From the NCBI RefSeq assembly GCF_029027965.1, contig NZ_CP119082.1, forward strand, positions 1,902,001 through 1,966,000: a stretch of DNA of 64,000 nt, read 5' to 3'. The number at the start of each line of letters is the position of its first letter. The first letter of the stretch is position 1. The notes below the pieces were generated by a model. That model was not told where the DNA came from. It made no database searches and saw nothing but the letters and a program-made list of their open reading frames with translations. Positions 50,920-59,911 of this stretch are shown in pieces. Source of the DNA: Paracoccus sp. S3-43 (GTDB taxonomy: Bacteria > Pseudomonadota > Alphaproteobacteria > Rhodobacterales > Rhodobacteraceae). The position numbers were made by a program, and so were the translations under genes.

Positions 50920-51770
50920 GGCGCGGAATGGTTGAGAAGAACCACCCAAGCCTGTCGGTCGGGGCGCAGTGCCGCCTGCTATCGATCTCGCGGTCGTCGT
51001 TCTATTACGCGCCGCAGGGCGAGACGGCGATGAACCTCGACCTCATGCTGTTGATCGACAAGCAGTTCCTGGATACACCCTTCTACGGCGTGCGGCAGAT
51101 GACGTGGCACCTGCAGAACGAGGGGCATGGTGTGAACCAGAAACGCATCCGGCGGCTGATGCGGCTCATGCGCCTGATGCCGATCTACCAGAGGCCCAAC
51201 ACCAGCAAGCCGAGAAAAGGCCACAAGACCTATCCCTATCTGTTGGGCGGGCTGCGGGTGGATCGGCCCGGTCAGGTCTGGTGCGCAGATATCACCTATT
51301 TGCCGATGCGGCGGGGCTTTCTGTATCTGGTGGCGATCATGGACTGGTTCACCCGCAAGGTGCTGGCCTGGCGGATATCGAACACGCTGGAGGCCGACTT
51401 CTGCGTCGAGGCGCTGAACGAGGCCATCCATCGCTTCGGCGCGCCCGGGATCATGAACACGGATCAGGGCTCACAGTTCACGTCCTTCGCCTGGACTGAT
51501 CGGCTGAAGCGCATTGGCACTCGGATCTCGATGGACGGCAAGGGGCGCTGCATCGACAACGTCTTCATCGAGCGTCTGTGGCGATCCCTGAAGTATGAAT
51601 GCGTCTACCTGCACGCCTGGGAAACGGGATCGCAGGCCAAGGTTGGTATTGGGCACTGGATCAACTTCTACAACCATCGACGACCCCACACTGCCCATGG
51701 CGGGCAGCCGCCCGCCGTGGTCTACTTCAACAGCAGCGAAACCGATCAGCAGGCACAGGCAGTAGCTTAA
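50916..51770 (+). CDS. IS3-family transposase OrfB (copy 2)
   Basis: A 284-residue integrase-core protein with the same sequence as copy 1. Catalytic residues are Asp in VWCADITYLPM, Asp in IMNTDQGSQFTSF and Glu in FIERLWRSLKYE. Intact, so mobility is likely. Confidence 0.93.
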   Translation: MRRGMVEKNHPSLSVGAQCRLLSISRSSFYYAPQGETAMNLDLMLLIDKQFLDTPFYGVRQMTWHLQNEGHGVNQKRIRRLMRLMRLMPIYQRPNTSKPRKGHKTYPYLLGGLRVDRPGQVWCADITYLPMRRGFLYLVAIMDWFTRKVLAWRISNTLEADFCVEALNEAIHRFGAPGIMNTDQGSQFTSFAWTDRLKRIGTRISMDGKGRCIDNVFIERLWRSLKYECVYLHAWETGSQAKVGIGHWINFYNHRRPHTAHGGQPPAVVYFNSSETDQQAQAVA

Positions 51771-51997
51771 ATCAGCCGGAAAGCTGTCCAAGGATCGGGG
51801 AGTAGCTCACAAGAGCTGGAAGAATGGGATCGTCAAAACACGCGCCCGCATATTCGTCGGCGCATGTATCATGGACACGTCGTGTTTTTTACCGACGGCC
51901 GACCGTACAACGAGCCGAGTGAAAATATAGGTACCGTTCTGAATTCGGCACAGTCAGACAACGACGATGAGATCCCTTTCTGAGCTGATTTAGTGTC

Positions 51998-52025
51998 TTC
52001 CGCCGCCCCAGTCGGTACGGCGGAA
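51998..52025. terminator. Stem-loop between convergent genes
   Basis: TTCCGCCG (51998-52005) pairs with CGGCGGAA (52018-52025) across a 12-base loop. It lies between the end of the split gene (+) and the end of the DUF3489 gene (-), where a bidirectional terminator is expected. No T run, so efficiency is uncertain. Confidence 0.45.
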
Positions 52026-52048
52026 CCGAAACCGGCTTAACGCCTGCG

Positions 52049-52621
52049 TCAGTCGCCCGGCAGACTGTAGACCCTGCCGCGCCCTTCGACCTTCTCCGAG
52101 GTCACTTCGAGCCCGAGCTTCTTCTTCAGGGCCCCGGCCATCGCGCCGCGCACCGTGTGCGACTGCCAGCCCGTCGCAGCCATGATCTCCTCGATGGTCG
52201 CGCCGTCCGGTGCGCGCAGCATGGCGATCAGCGTGGCCTGCTTGGTGCCCTCGCGCGGCGTGCGTGTCTTGGGCGCGGCCTCCGTTTCGGTGGGGGTGTT
52301 CGGGGCGGGCTCCTCGGTCGGCGCGTCCGTCGCGCCCGCAGGCCCGGGGTTCGCGTCCTCGGGCTCGATCCCGATGGCGGCGAGGCCTGCGTCGGTGGCG
52401 ACCAGCGTGACGCCGTGGCCGTCGCCGGTCTCGCGCCAGACGGGCTCGCCGTTGCGCATGTCGGCGTCGACCTCTTCGAGGAAGCCCTTGGCGAGCATCG
52501 CGCCGACCACCTTTGCGGCGGCGCCACCCCGCAGGCTCTCGGGCAGCGGCAGGGCGATGTGCTCGGGCCGCTGAGCGGCGGCGCTCAGGATCAGGGCTTG
52601 GGTGTCGGAAAGCTGGGTCAT
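52049..52621 (-). CDS. DUF3489 protein
   Basis: A 190-residue protein with an N-terminal winged-helix-like block (LSDTQALILSAAAQRPEHIA, then KVVGAMLAKGFLEEVDADMR). A Pro/Glu/Thr-rich linker (about 100-125) leads to the C-terminal DUF3489 domain (GTKQATLIAMLRAPDGATIE, then ATGWQSHTVRGAMAGALKKK). DUF3489 is a wHTH common in alphaproteobacterial genomes and prophages; regulatory role inferred. Opposite strand to the packaging genes. Confidence 0.87.
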   Translation of the reverse strand: MTQLSDTQALILSAAAQRPEHIALPLPESLRGGAAAKVVGAMLAKGFLEEVDADMRNGEPVWRETGDGHGVTLVATDAGLAAIGIEPEDANPGPAGATDAPTEEPAPNTPTETEAAPKTRTPREGTKQATLIAMLRAPDGATIEEIMAATGWQSHTVRGAMAGALKKKLGLEVTSEKVEGRGRVYSLPGD

Positions 52622-52711
52622 CGTCGTCTCCCGTATCGGAGCGCGCGGGATGCGGGCCCTTCTACGAGGCCGAGCCCGCCAGTCGGCGGGCGGGACCGGG
52701 AGCGGGTTGTC

Positions 52712-52936
52712 TCACTTGGCGTGTTCGCCCTCCTTGAATGCAACGTCGGTGATCTCGCGCAGCTTGGCGCGGTAGTGGTTCAGGGTGCCGACATGGCCCC
52801 AGTTGATCTCGTCGGGGCTGGTCTCGAAATGGTCCGCGTTGAGGGCGGCGAGCCGCTCCAGCATCGCGTCGATCTCGGACTTCGCGGCGATGAAGGCGTC
52901 GAGGGCTTTCGTGTTGTCGGTCGCGCGTCGGGTCAT
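52712..52936 (-). CDS. Small protein encoded before the DUF3489 gene
   Basis: A 74-residue helical protein: NTKALDAFIAAKSEIDAMLE, then LAALNADHFETSPDEINWGH and YRAKLREITDVAFKEGEHAK. Often found with DUF3489 genes next to phage terminases, function unknown. Its own promoter should lie in the divergent 111-base gap to the small terminase gene (52937-53047). Confidence 0.72.
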   Translation of the reverse strand: MTRRATDNTKALDAFIAAKSEIDAMLERLAALNADHFETSPDEINWGHVGTLNHYRAKLREITDVAFKEGEHAK

Positions 52937-53047
52937 TCTGGTGGCTCCGTAGTGAGTTGCATCGCCTCGTTGGAGTGACGTTCGCTCCGCTGGCGAGGCT
53001 TATCAACTCGATAAGCGCATGAATCTAAATGATAATCGGAGCCGTCG

Positions 53048-53644
53048 ATGCAGGGCATGAGCGAGCGCCAGTACGCCGCGCATGTCGGCCTGTCGCGCGG
53101 CGCGATCCAGAAGGCGAAGACGGCCGAGCGGCTGGTCCTCTATCCCGACGGCAGCATCAACGCGGCCGCCAGCGACGCCCGGCGGGCGGAAACGACGGAC
53201 CCGTCGAAGACGAGGAAACCGCCCGCGCCGAGGCTGAAGCCCGTCCCCGAGGCGGCCGTGGCCGCCGTCGGCGACACGCTGCGCGAACAGGGGCTGGCGG
53301 TCCCGGCGGTGGGCGGCGGCACGACCTTCCTGCAGGCCAAGACGGCGAACGAGGTGCTGAAGGCGCAGGAACGGCGCATCCGGCTCCAGAAGCTGAAGGG
53401 GGAGTTGATCGAGCGGGCCCGCGCGCTGGCGCTGGTGTTCCGGCTGGCGCGGGAGGAACGGGACGCGTGGGTGAACTGGCCCGCGCGCGCGGCGGCGCTG
53501 ATGGCGGCCGAGCTCTCGGCCTCGTGCCGCGACGCGACGGGCCAGCAGATCACCGTGGAGCCAGCCGCGATGCAGAAGGTGCTGGAGAGACATGTACGCG
53601 CCCACCTCGACGAACTCGCCGAGGTCCGGCCCGACTTCAGGTGA
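53048..53644 (+). CDS. Terminase small subunit (DNA-packaging protein)
   Basis: A 198-residue protein. The N-terminal winged-helix DNA-binding part is ERQYAAHVGLSRGAIQKAKT, of the gpNu1/terminase small type. The C-terminal helical domain (LKGELIERARALALVFRLAR, then DAWVNWPARAAALMAAELSA) is the oligomerisation region. It binds the packaging site and recruits the large subunit, whose gene overlaps by 53 bases. An alternative ATG lies nine bases downstream. Confidence 0.85.
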   Translation: MQGMSERQYAAHVGLSRGAIQKAKTAERLVLYPDGSINAAASDARRAETTDPSKTRKPPAPRLKPVPEAAVAAVGDTLREQGLAVPAVGGGTTFLQAKTANEVLKAQERRIRLQKLKGELIERARALALVFRLAREERDAWVNWPARAAALMAAELSASCRDATGQQITVEPAAMQKVLERHVRAHLDELAEVRPDFR

Positions 53645-55595
53645 TGATGATGCACTGACGGACTTCGACGGCGCGGGCGAGATCCTGCGCGCCTGGGGCA
53701 ACGGGTTGCGGCCCGACCCGGACCTGACCGTCTCGGAATGGGCGGACCGGCACCGCATGCTCTCGGGCCGCGCCTCGGCCGAGCCCGGGCGATACCGCAC
53801 GGTGCGCACGCCCTACATGCGCGAGATCATGGACCGGCTGTCGCCCGGCGATCCCACGCAGCGGATCGTGTTCATGAAGGCGGCGCAGGTCGGTGCGACC
53901 GAGGCGGGCAACAACTGGATCGGGTTCGCCATCCACCAGGCGCCGGGTCCGATGCTGGCCGTCCAGCCGACGGTGGAACTGGCCAAGCGCAACTCGCGCC
54001 AGCGGATCGACCCGCTCATCGACGAGAGCCCCGAGCTGCGGGAGCGGGTGAAGCCCGCCCGGTCGCGCGACGCGGGCAACACGATGCTGTCCAAGGAATT
54101 CGCGGGCGGTATCCTGATCATGACCGGGGCGAACTCGGCGGTCGGGCTGCGGTCCACCCCGGCGCGGTACATCTTCCTCGACGAGGTCGACGCCTATCCG
54201 GCGTCCGCCGACGAGGAAGGCGATCCGGTGACGCTGGCCGAGACGCGGTCGCTGACCTTCGCCCATCGCCGCAAGGTGCTCCTGGTCTCGACACCGACGA
54301 TCCGGGGGCTGAGCCGCATCGAGCGGGAATACGAGGCGAGCGATCAGCGGCGGTACTTCGTGCCGTGCCCGCATTGTGGAGCGATGCAGTGGCTGAAGTT
54401 CGACCGGCTGCGCTGGCAGAAGGGCCGCCCGGAGACGGCGGAGTATCACTGCGAGGGCTGCGACGCGGCAATCGCGGAGCACCACAAGACGGCCATGCTG
54501 GAGGGCGGCGAATGGCGGGCGACAGCCGCCGCCGCCGATCCGACCACGGTCGGGTATCACCTCTCGGCGCTCTACTCGCCGATCGGCTGGCTGAGCTGGG
54601 AGCGGATCGTGCGGGCATGGGACGCGGCGCAGGGGTCGGACGAGGCGATCAAGGCGTTTCGGAACACCATCCTCGGTGAGACATGGGTCGAAACCGGCGA
54701 AGCCCCAGACTGGCAGCGGCTCTACGACCGGCGCGAGCGTTGGACGTCCGGCACGGTGCCAGCGGGCGGGTTGTTCCTGACCGCCGGGGCCGACGTGCAG
54801 AAGGACCGGATCGAGGTCGATGTCTGGGCCTGGGGCCGTGGCTTGGAAAGCTGGCTCGTCGACCATGTCGTGATCGAGGGCGGGCCGGATCGGCACGATG
54901 CGTGGTCGGAGCTGACCGCGCTTCTGGACAAAAGCTGGCCGCACGAACGGGGCGCGCATCTCAGGATCGCGCGGCTCGCCATCGACACCGGCTACGAGGC
55001 CCCGGCGGTCTATTCCTGGTCGCGAGCGCAGGGGTTTGCACAGGTGTCGCCGGTCAAGGGCGTCGAGGGCTTCAACCGCTCGAGCCCGGTGTCGGGGCCG
55101 ACCTTCGTCGACGCGACCGAGGGCGGCAAACGCCTGCGGCGCGGGGCGCGGCTCTGGACCGTGGCGGTGTCGACCTTCAAGGCCGAGACCTACCGCTTCC
55201 TGCGGTTGGCGCGGCCGACCGACGAGGAGATGGCCGACGGGGCGGCGTTCCCGCCCGGGTCGGTGCATCTGCCGCACTGGGTCGAGAACGAATGGCTGAA
55301 GCAGTTCGTCGCCGAGCAACTGGTGACGGTGCGCACCAAGCGCGGCTTCGCCCGGCTGGAATGGCAGAAGCTGCGCGAGCGCAACGAGGCCTTGGATTGC
55401 CGGGTCTATGCCCGCGCCGCCGCCTGGATCGCGGGCGCGGACCGCTGGTCTGAGGCGAAATGGCGCGATCTCGAGGATCAGCTCGGGGCGGCCCCCACCG
55501 ACACCGATCCGGCCGGGCAGATCAACCGACCGGGACAGGCCCCGCAAAGCAAGCGCCGCTCCGACTGGCTCGGACGGCGCGGAGGATGGTTCTGA
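53592..55595 (+). CDS. Terminase large subunit (GpA family)
   Basis: A 667-residue packaging ATPase/nuclease of the lambda gpA type. N-terminal ATPase: LTVSEWADRHRMLSGRASAE, then VFMKAAQVGATEAGNNWIGF (Walker A-like) and RYIFLDEVDAYPASADEEGD (Walker B). A zinc-ribbon-like segment CPHCGAMQWLKF...CEGCDAA follows. The nuclease half has LFLTAGADVQKDRIEVDVWA, then RLAIDTGYEAPAVYSWSRAQ. Length is normal. The start lies inside the small subunit gene; a second ATG cluster (about 53645) is an alternative. Confidence 0.92.
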   Translation: MYAPTSTNSPRSGPTSGDDDALTDFDGAGEILRAWGNGLRPDPDLTVSEWADRHRMLSGRASAEPGRYRTVRTPYMREIMDRLSPGDPTQRIVFMKAAQVGATEAGNNWIGFAIHQAPGPMLAVQPTVELAKRNSRQRIDPLIDESPELRERVKPARSRDAGNTMLSKEFAGGILIMTGANSAVGLRSTPARYIFLDEVDAYPASADEEGDPVTLAETRSLTFAHRRKVLLVSTPTIRGLSRIEREYEASDQRRYFVPCPHCGAMQWLKFDRLRWQKGRPETAEYHCEGCDAAIAEHHKTAMLEGGEWRATAAAADPTTVGYHLSALYSPIGWLSWERIVRAWDAAQGSDEAIKAFRNTILGETWVETGEAPDWQRLYDRRERWTSGTVPAGGLFLTAGADVQKDRIEVDVWAWGRGLESWLVDHVVIEGGPDRHDAWSELTALLDKSWPHERGAHLRIARLAIDTGYEAPAVYSWSRAQGFAQVSPVKGVEGFNRSSPVSGPTFVDATEGGKRLRRGARLWTVAVSTFKAETYRFLRLARPTDEEMADGAAFPPGSVHLPHWVENEWLKQFVAEQLVTVRTKRGFARLEWQKLRERNEALDCRVYARAAAWIAGADRWSEAKWRDLEDQLGAAPTDTDPAGQINRPGQAPQSKRRSDWLGRRGGWF

Positions 55596-55681
55596 CATGG
55601 TGAGGACTGGTCCGCGCAGCGGACGCGAGGCTCCAGTGGAGCGTCGCGAGGGAACGAACGCACTGAGCGGGAGCGAAGGGC

Positions 55682-55888
55682 ATGGACTGGACGGAAACCG
55701 AGCTCTCCGCGCTGCGCCGGGCCTATGCCAGCGGCACGACGCGGGTCAGCTATGACGGCAAATCCGTCGACTATGGCTCAGCCGAGGATCTGCTGGGTCG
55801 TATCCGCACCATCGAACGCGCCATCGCCGGGACGACGCGGCCCCTGCCGGTGGCCGGGGTGGCGGGCTTCTCCCGTGGGGATCGCTGA
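55682..55888 (+). CDS. gpW-like head-tail connector
   Basis: A 68-residue protein with MDWTETELSALRRAYASGTT, then VDYGSAEDLLGRIRTIERAI, the small helical gpW fold. It joins head to tail in lambda-like phages and sits between terminase and portal as expected. Its stop overlaps the portal start (TGATG). Confidence 0.8.
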   Translation: MDWTETELSALRRAYASGTTRVSYDGKSVDYGSAEDLLGRIRTIERAIAGTTRPLPVAGVAGFSRGDR

Positions 55889-57432
55889 TGTCGGCGTCCT
55901 GGTTCGATCATGCCATCGCCACCGTGGCACCGCGTATGGCCGCCCGCCGCGTGATGGCGCGTCAGGCCTTCGAAACCCTGACGCGGAGCTATGACGGGGC
56001 CGCACGCGGGCGTCGCACCGAGGGCTGGCGCGCGACGGGAACCTCCGCCGACACCGAAATCGGCGTCGCTGGGGCGCTGCTACGCGACCGGATGCGGGAT
56101 CTGGTGCGCAACAACCCGCACGCGGCCAAGGCCGTGGCGGTTCTGGTGAACAACATCATCGGCGCGGGCATCATGCCGCGCGCCGCGAGCGGCGACGACA
56201 CGCTGGACCGCAAGGTGGATGCGCTCTTCGAACGCTGGACGGCGGAGTGCGACGCCGATCGCCAGCTCGACTTCTATGGCCTGCAAACCCTGATCTGCCG
56301 CGAGATGGTCGAAGCTGGCGAGGTGCTGGTGCGCCGCCGCTTGCGCCGCGCAAGCGACGGCCTGCCTGTGCCGCTTCAATTGCAGGTGCTGGAGGCCGAC
56401 TTCCTCGACGCCACAAAATCCGGCGCCATCGGCGCAGGGCGGCTGGTCCAGGGGATCGAGTTCGACCCGGTCGGCAAGCGCCGCGCCTATTGGCTGCATG
56501 CCGAACATCCCGGCGACGCCTATGGCGCCTTGCAGAACGGGTTGCAGAGCCGCCCGGTCCCAGCGACCGAGATCGCCCATGTCTACGAGAAGCAGCGCAC
56601 GCAGGCGCGCGGCGTTCCCTGGGGCGCGCCGGTGATCCGCAGCTTGCGCGATCTCGACGATTACGAGGTGGCGGAACTCGTTCGCAAGAAGACCGAGGCC
56701 TGCGTCACCGCCATCGTGTTCGGCGATGACGAGGCGCAGCAGGGCATCGCGCCCTCCGTGGTCGACGCCGACGGCAACCGGGTCGAGCAGTTCGAACCGG
56801 GGCTGATCGCCTATGCGCGGGGCGGCAAGGACATCCGCTTCAACCAGCCCTCGGCCACCGGTGGCTATGGCGAATACAAGCGGGCCAGCCTGCACACCAT
56901 CTCGGCCGGGTTCCGCGTGCCCTATGAATTGCTGACCGGGGACCTCAGCCAGGTCAACTATTCCTCGATCCGGGCGGGCCTCGTGGAGTTCCGCCGCCAG
57001 ATCGACGCCGTGCAGTGGCAGTTGTTCATCCCGATGTTCTGCGCGCCGGTGTGGCGATGGTTCACGGAGGCCGCTTGGGCCGCGGGCCAGATCCCGTCGC
57101 CGATTGTACCGGTCGAATGGTCGCCGCCGAAGTTCGAGGCGGTCGATCCGCAGAAGGACGCGATGGCGAACCTGCTGTCGATCCGCTCGGGCACCATGAC
57201 GCTGGCCGAGGTGATCGCCCGGCAGGGCCGCAATCCCGACGCGGTGCTGGCCGAGATCGCTGCGACCAACGCAAAACTCGACGCGCTCGGGCTGGTGCTC
57301 GACAGCGATCCGCGGCGGGTGACCAAGACCGGCAGCGCGCAGAGCAGCGATCCGGCGACCGATCCCGCCGACGACGACCCCTCCGCCGAAACGGATGACA
57401 CCGACACGGCGCAGGCCGACCAACAGGACTGA
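55888..57432 (+). CDS. Phage portal protein (lambda gpB family)
   Basis: A 514-residue portal forming the dodecameric DNA gate. Family blocks are RARMRDLVRNNPHAAKAVAV-like (RDRMRDLVRNNPHAAKAVAV here), LICREMVEAGEVLVRRRLRR, then KEQFEPG-like VDADGNRVEQFEPGLIAYAR and LLTGDLSQVNYSSIRAGLVE. The C-terminal tail is acidic and repetitive (D/T/A). Starts on the gpW stop. Confidence 0.92.
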   Translation: MSASWFDHAIATVAPRMAARRVMARQAFETLTRSYDGAARGRRTEGWRATGTSADTEIGVAGALLRDRMRDLVRNNPHAAKAVAVLVNNIIGAGIMPRAASGDDTLDRKVDALFERWTAECDADRQLDFYGLQTLICREMVEAGEVLVRRRLRRASDGLPVPLQLQVLEADFLDATKSGAIGAGRLVQGIEFDPVGKRRAYWLHAEHPGDAYGALQNGLQSRPVPATEIAHVYEKQRTQARGVPWGAPVIRSLRDLDDYEVAELVRKKTEACVTAIVFGDDEAQQGIAPSVVDADGNRVEQFEPGLIAYARGGKDIRFNQPSATGGYGEYKRASLHTISAGFRVPYELLTGDLSQVNYSSIRAGLVEFRRQIDAVQWQLFIPMFCAPVWRWFTEAAWAAGQIPSPIVPVEWSPPKFEAVDPQKDAMANLLSIRSGTMTLAEVIARQGRNPDAVLAEIAATNAKLDALGLVLDSDPRRVTKTGSAQSSDPATDPADDDPSAETDDTDTAQADQQD

Positions 57433-57437
57433 CCTTC

Positions 57438-59495
57438 ATGGACACGATGATCGAACTGCCGGCCATGCGCCGGTCGGCGGAGCTTGCGCCGAACACCGCC
57501 GATGCCGACAGGCGCACCGTCGAGGTGGTCTGGTCGGCCGGGGCCCGTGTCCGCCGCGCGACCTTCTTCGGCGAGCCCTATGACGAGGAACTGAGCCTCG
57601 ATCCGGCCCATGTCCGCCTCGACCGGCTGAACGCGGGCGCGCCGTTCCTGAAGGTGCATGAGCTCGACACGCTCGACGCGGTGATCGGTTCGGTCGTGCC
57701 GGGCTCGGCGCGGATCGAGAACGGCCGCGGGATCGCGCTGGTACGGATCAGCGAGCGTGCCGATGTCGAGCCGATCTGGCGCGACATCCAGGCCGGGCAC
57801 ATCCGCGCGGTCTCCATCGGCTACCAGGTCCACCGCTTCGAGGTCTCGAAGCCCGAGGCCGCGCGCGAACTCTGGCGGGCGGTGGACTGGACACCCTTCG
57901 AGGTCTCCGCCGTCGCCGTCGGCGCCGACCCCGCCGCCGGCTTCCGCGCCCAGCATCCCCTTCACGACTGCGTCCTTCACCGCCGGGACGCCCCTTCAAG
58001 CACGAAAGGACCGATCCAGATGACCGACAAGACCGAGACCCCGGCGCGCGACGCCGCAACCCCCGCCACCACCCAGCCGACCGCGCCGGTCGAAACCGAG
58101 GATACCGCCATGACCGAGCCGAATGCGGCTGCGCCCGACCCGAAGGTCGCCGCCAGCGAGACCCGCAGCCAGCCGAAGACGCAGGCCGCTCCCGCGCCCG
58201 ACACCGAAGCCGTCGCGACCCGCGCACGCGAGGCCGAGCGTGACCGCGTCTCCACCATCTACGATCTGGCCGGGCGGCTGAACCTCGAGCGCGGCTTTGC
58301 CGAGGATCTGGTCAAGCGCGGCGTCAGCGTCGACGAATCCCGCCGCCTGATCCTCGATCAGGTCGCGGCTAAGTCCGACGAGACCCGGACCTTCCCGCAT
58401 GTCTCCGTCCCGCTCGGCGGTAGGGACGAGCGCATCACCCGCCGTGACGCGGTGGCGAATGCGCTGCTGCACCGCTACAGCCCGACGCTGTTCCAGCTGG
58501 AGGACGCCGCCCGGCAGTATCGTGGCATGACGCTGCTGGAACTGGCCCGCGAAAGCCTCGGCAATGCCGGAGTCAACACGCGGGGCCTGTCGCGCGACGA
58601 GGTGGCGACGCGGGCGCTGCACTCGACCTCTGACTTCCCCGAGATCCTGTCGGCGGTCACCAACAAGACCCTGCGTCAGGCCTACGAGGCCTATCCGCGC
58701 ACCTTCATGCTGTTCTGCCGCCAGGTGCTCGCCACCGACTTCAAGGCGATGCACCGGGTCCAGCTCGGCGAGGCGCCGCAACTGCTGGAAGTGGGCGAGA
58801 GCGGCGAGTTCAAGCGCGGGACGCTCGGCGAGAGCAAGGAGAGCTACAAGGTCAAGACCTATGGCCGGGTGGTCGCGATCACCCGTCAGACGCTGATCAA
58901 CGACGATCTCGACGCCTTCACCCGGATCCCGGCGATGTATGGCAACTCCATCGCGCAGCTGGAGTCGGATGTGGTCTGGGGGATCATCACTTCGAACCCG
59001 GCGATGGCCGACGGCAACGCGCTGTTCCACACCACCCACAAGAACCTCGCCGGCACCGGCGCGGCGCTCGATGTCGGCAGCGTCGGTGCGGCGCGCGCTG
59101 CGATGGCCAAGCAGACGGGGCTCGACAAGAAGACGGTGCTGAACGTCCGTCCGGCCTTCCTGATCGTCCCCGCCTCGCTGGAACTGAAGGCCGAGCAGCT
59201 GGTCGCCCAGAACCTCGTGCCCGCCGCAACGTCCAGCGTGGTGCCGCAGTCGATCCGCACGCTGGCGCCGATCAGCGAGCCGCGCCTCGACGCCGTCAGT
59301 GAGACCGCCTGGTACCTGGCGGCCAGCCCGAACCAGATCGACACCATCGAGTACGCCTATCTCGAGGGTCAGCAGGGCGCCTACATCGAGACGCGCAACG
59401 GCTTCGACGTCGACGGCGTCGAGATCAAGTGCCGCCTCGACTTCGGCGCCAAGGCCATCGACTGGCGCGGCCTCTACAAGAACCCGGGCGCATAA
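57438..59495 (+). CDS. Prohead protease / major capsid protein fusion
   Basis: A 685-residue fusion. Residues 1-190 are an HK97-type prohead protease (FLKVHELDTLDAVIGSVVPG, then HIRAVSIGYQVHRFEVSKPE with the catalytic Ser). A scaffold-like Ala/Pro/Thr/Glu-rich stretch (about 195-270) follows. The C-terminal 400 residues are a Mu gpT-like capsid protein (FMLFCRQVLATDFKAMHRVQ, LLEVGESGEFKRGTLGESKE). Such protease-scaffold-capsid fusions are known in phage databases. Self-cleavage would release the capsid subunit. Confidence 0.9.
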   Translation: MDTMIELPAMRRSAELAPNTADADRRTVEVVWSAGARVRRATFFGEPYDEELSLDPAHVRLDRLNAGAPFLKVHELDTLDAVIGSVVPGSARIENGRGIALVRISERADVEPIWRDIQAGHIRAVSIGYQVHRFEVSKPEAARELWRAVDWTPFEVSAVAVGADPAAGFRAQHPLHDCVLHRRDAPSSTKGPIQMTDKTETPARDAATPATTQPTAPVETEDTAMTEPNAAAPDPKVAASETRSQPKTQAAPAPDTEAVATRAREAERDRVSTIYDLAGRLNLERGFAEDLVKRGVSVDESRRLILDQVAAKSDETRTFPHVSVPLGGRDERITRRDAVANALLHRYSPTLFQLEDAARQYRGMTLLELARESLGNAGVNTRGLSRDEVATRALHSTSDFPEILSAVTNKTLRQAYEAYPRTFMLFCRQVLATDFKAMHRVQLGEAPQLLEVGESGEFKRGTLGESKESYKVKTYGRVVAITRQTLINDDLDAFTRIPAMYGNSIAQLESDVVWGIITSNPAMADGNALFHTTHKNLAGTGAALDVGSVGAARAAMAKQTGLDKKTVLNVRPAFLIVPASLELKAEQLVAQNLVPAATSSVVPQSIRTLAPISEPRLDAVSETAWYLAASPNQIDTIEYAYLEGQQGAYIETRNGFDVDGVEIKCRLDFGAKAIDWRGLYKNPGA

Positions 59496-59527
59496 CCAGC
59501 ACCCCAACGTGCTGAACCCTGACATGT

Positions 59528-59549
59528 GGGCGGTCCTGACGGGCCGCCC
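59528..59549 (+). terminator. Stem-loop between capsid and decoration genes
   Basis: GGGCGGTCC (59528-59536) can pair with GGGCCGCCC (59541-59549) around a TGAC tetraloop, with one G-T wobble, followed by TTCGTCTTT. It is terminator-like. Placed between the capsid and cement genes, it may attenuate the late operon or adjust subunit stoichiometry. Confidence 0.5.
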
Positions 59550-59575
59550 TTCGTCTTTCCACGAGGATCCTCCCC

Positions 59576-59911
59576 ATGAAAAACTACGTCCAGCCCGGCA
59601 ACACCATCACCCTGACCGCGCCCTATGCCGTCGCCTCCGGCGATGGCCTGCTCGTCGGCTCCATCTTCGGCATCGCGGCTGGCGCCGCCGCCCTCGGCGA
59701 TCCCGTCGAGACCGCGCTCACCGGCGTCTTCGACATCACCAAGGTCGGCTCGCAGGCCTGGACCGTGGGTGCCAAGGTCTATTGGGACGACACCAACAAG
59801 CGCTGCACGACGGTCGCCACCGACAACACCCTCATCGGCGTGGCCGTCGAGGCGGTGGCGAGCGGCGCGGGCGACACCATCGGCCGGGTGCGCCTGAACG
59901 CGACGTTCTGA
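59576..59911 (+). CDS. DUF2190 capsid decoration (cement) protein
   Basis: A 111-residue beta-rich protein: YVQPGNTITLTAPYAVASGD, then GVFDITKVGSQAWTVGAKVY and TLIGVAVEAVASGAGDTIGR. This is the DUF2190 family, capsid cement protein. The order capsid, DUF2190, attachment protein matches related phages. Stop overlaps the next start. Confidence 0.9.
   Translation: MKNYVQPGNTITLTAPYAVASGDGLLVGSIFGIAAGAAALGDPVETALTGVFDITKVGSQAWTVGAKVYWDDTNKRCTTVATDNTLIGVAVEAVASGAGDTIGRVRLNATF

Larger units (their letters stand above)
50540..51809 (+). mobile_element. IS3-family (IS407-like) element, copy 2
   Basis: A 1270-bp element with the same ends and transposases as copy 1 at 24551, inverted relative to it. 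It is flanked by the 4-bp direct repeat CAAG (50536-50539 and 51810-51813), the target duplication size of the IS407 group. This shows simple transposition into the split gene, without later rearrangement at this site. Confidence 0.93.
50311..51983 (+). pseudogene. Unknown gene split by IS3 copy 2
   Basis: Removing the IS and one copy of its 4-bp duplication CAAG joins 50311-50539 to 51814-51983 in one frame of 132 codons. The N-terminal part is MGDFEDVFGAGADAAEIIDG ... FDSYQ and the continuation is ELEEWDRQNTRPHIRRRMYH ... SDNDDEIPF. The frame holds exactly across the junction, so this was a real gene disrupted recently. It is acidic, with no known domain. Composition matches the neighbour at 49797. 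It now yields a truncated product ending in IS sequence. Confidence 0.82.

Noticed and set aside
24551..51809. A composite transposon bounded by the two IS3 copies
   Set aside because: Copy 2 has its own CAAG duplication on both sides, showing independent insertion. The 25-kb interior also includes the prophage integrase and early genes.
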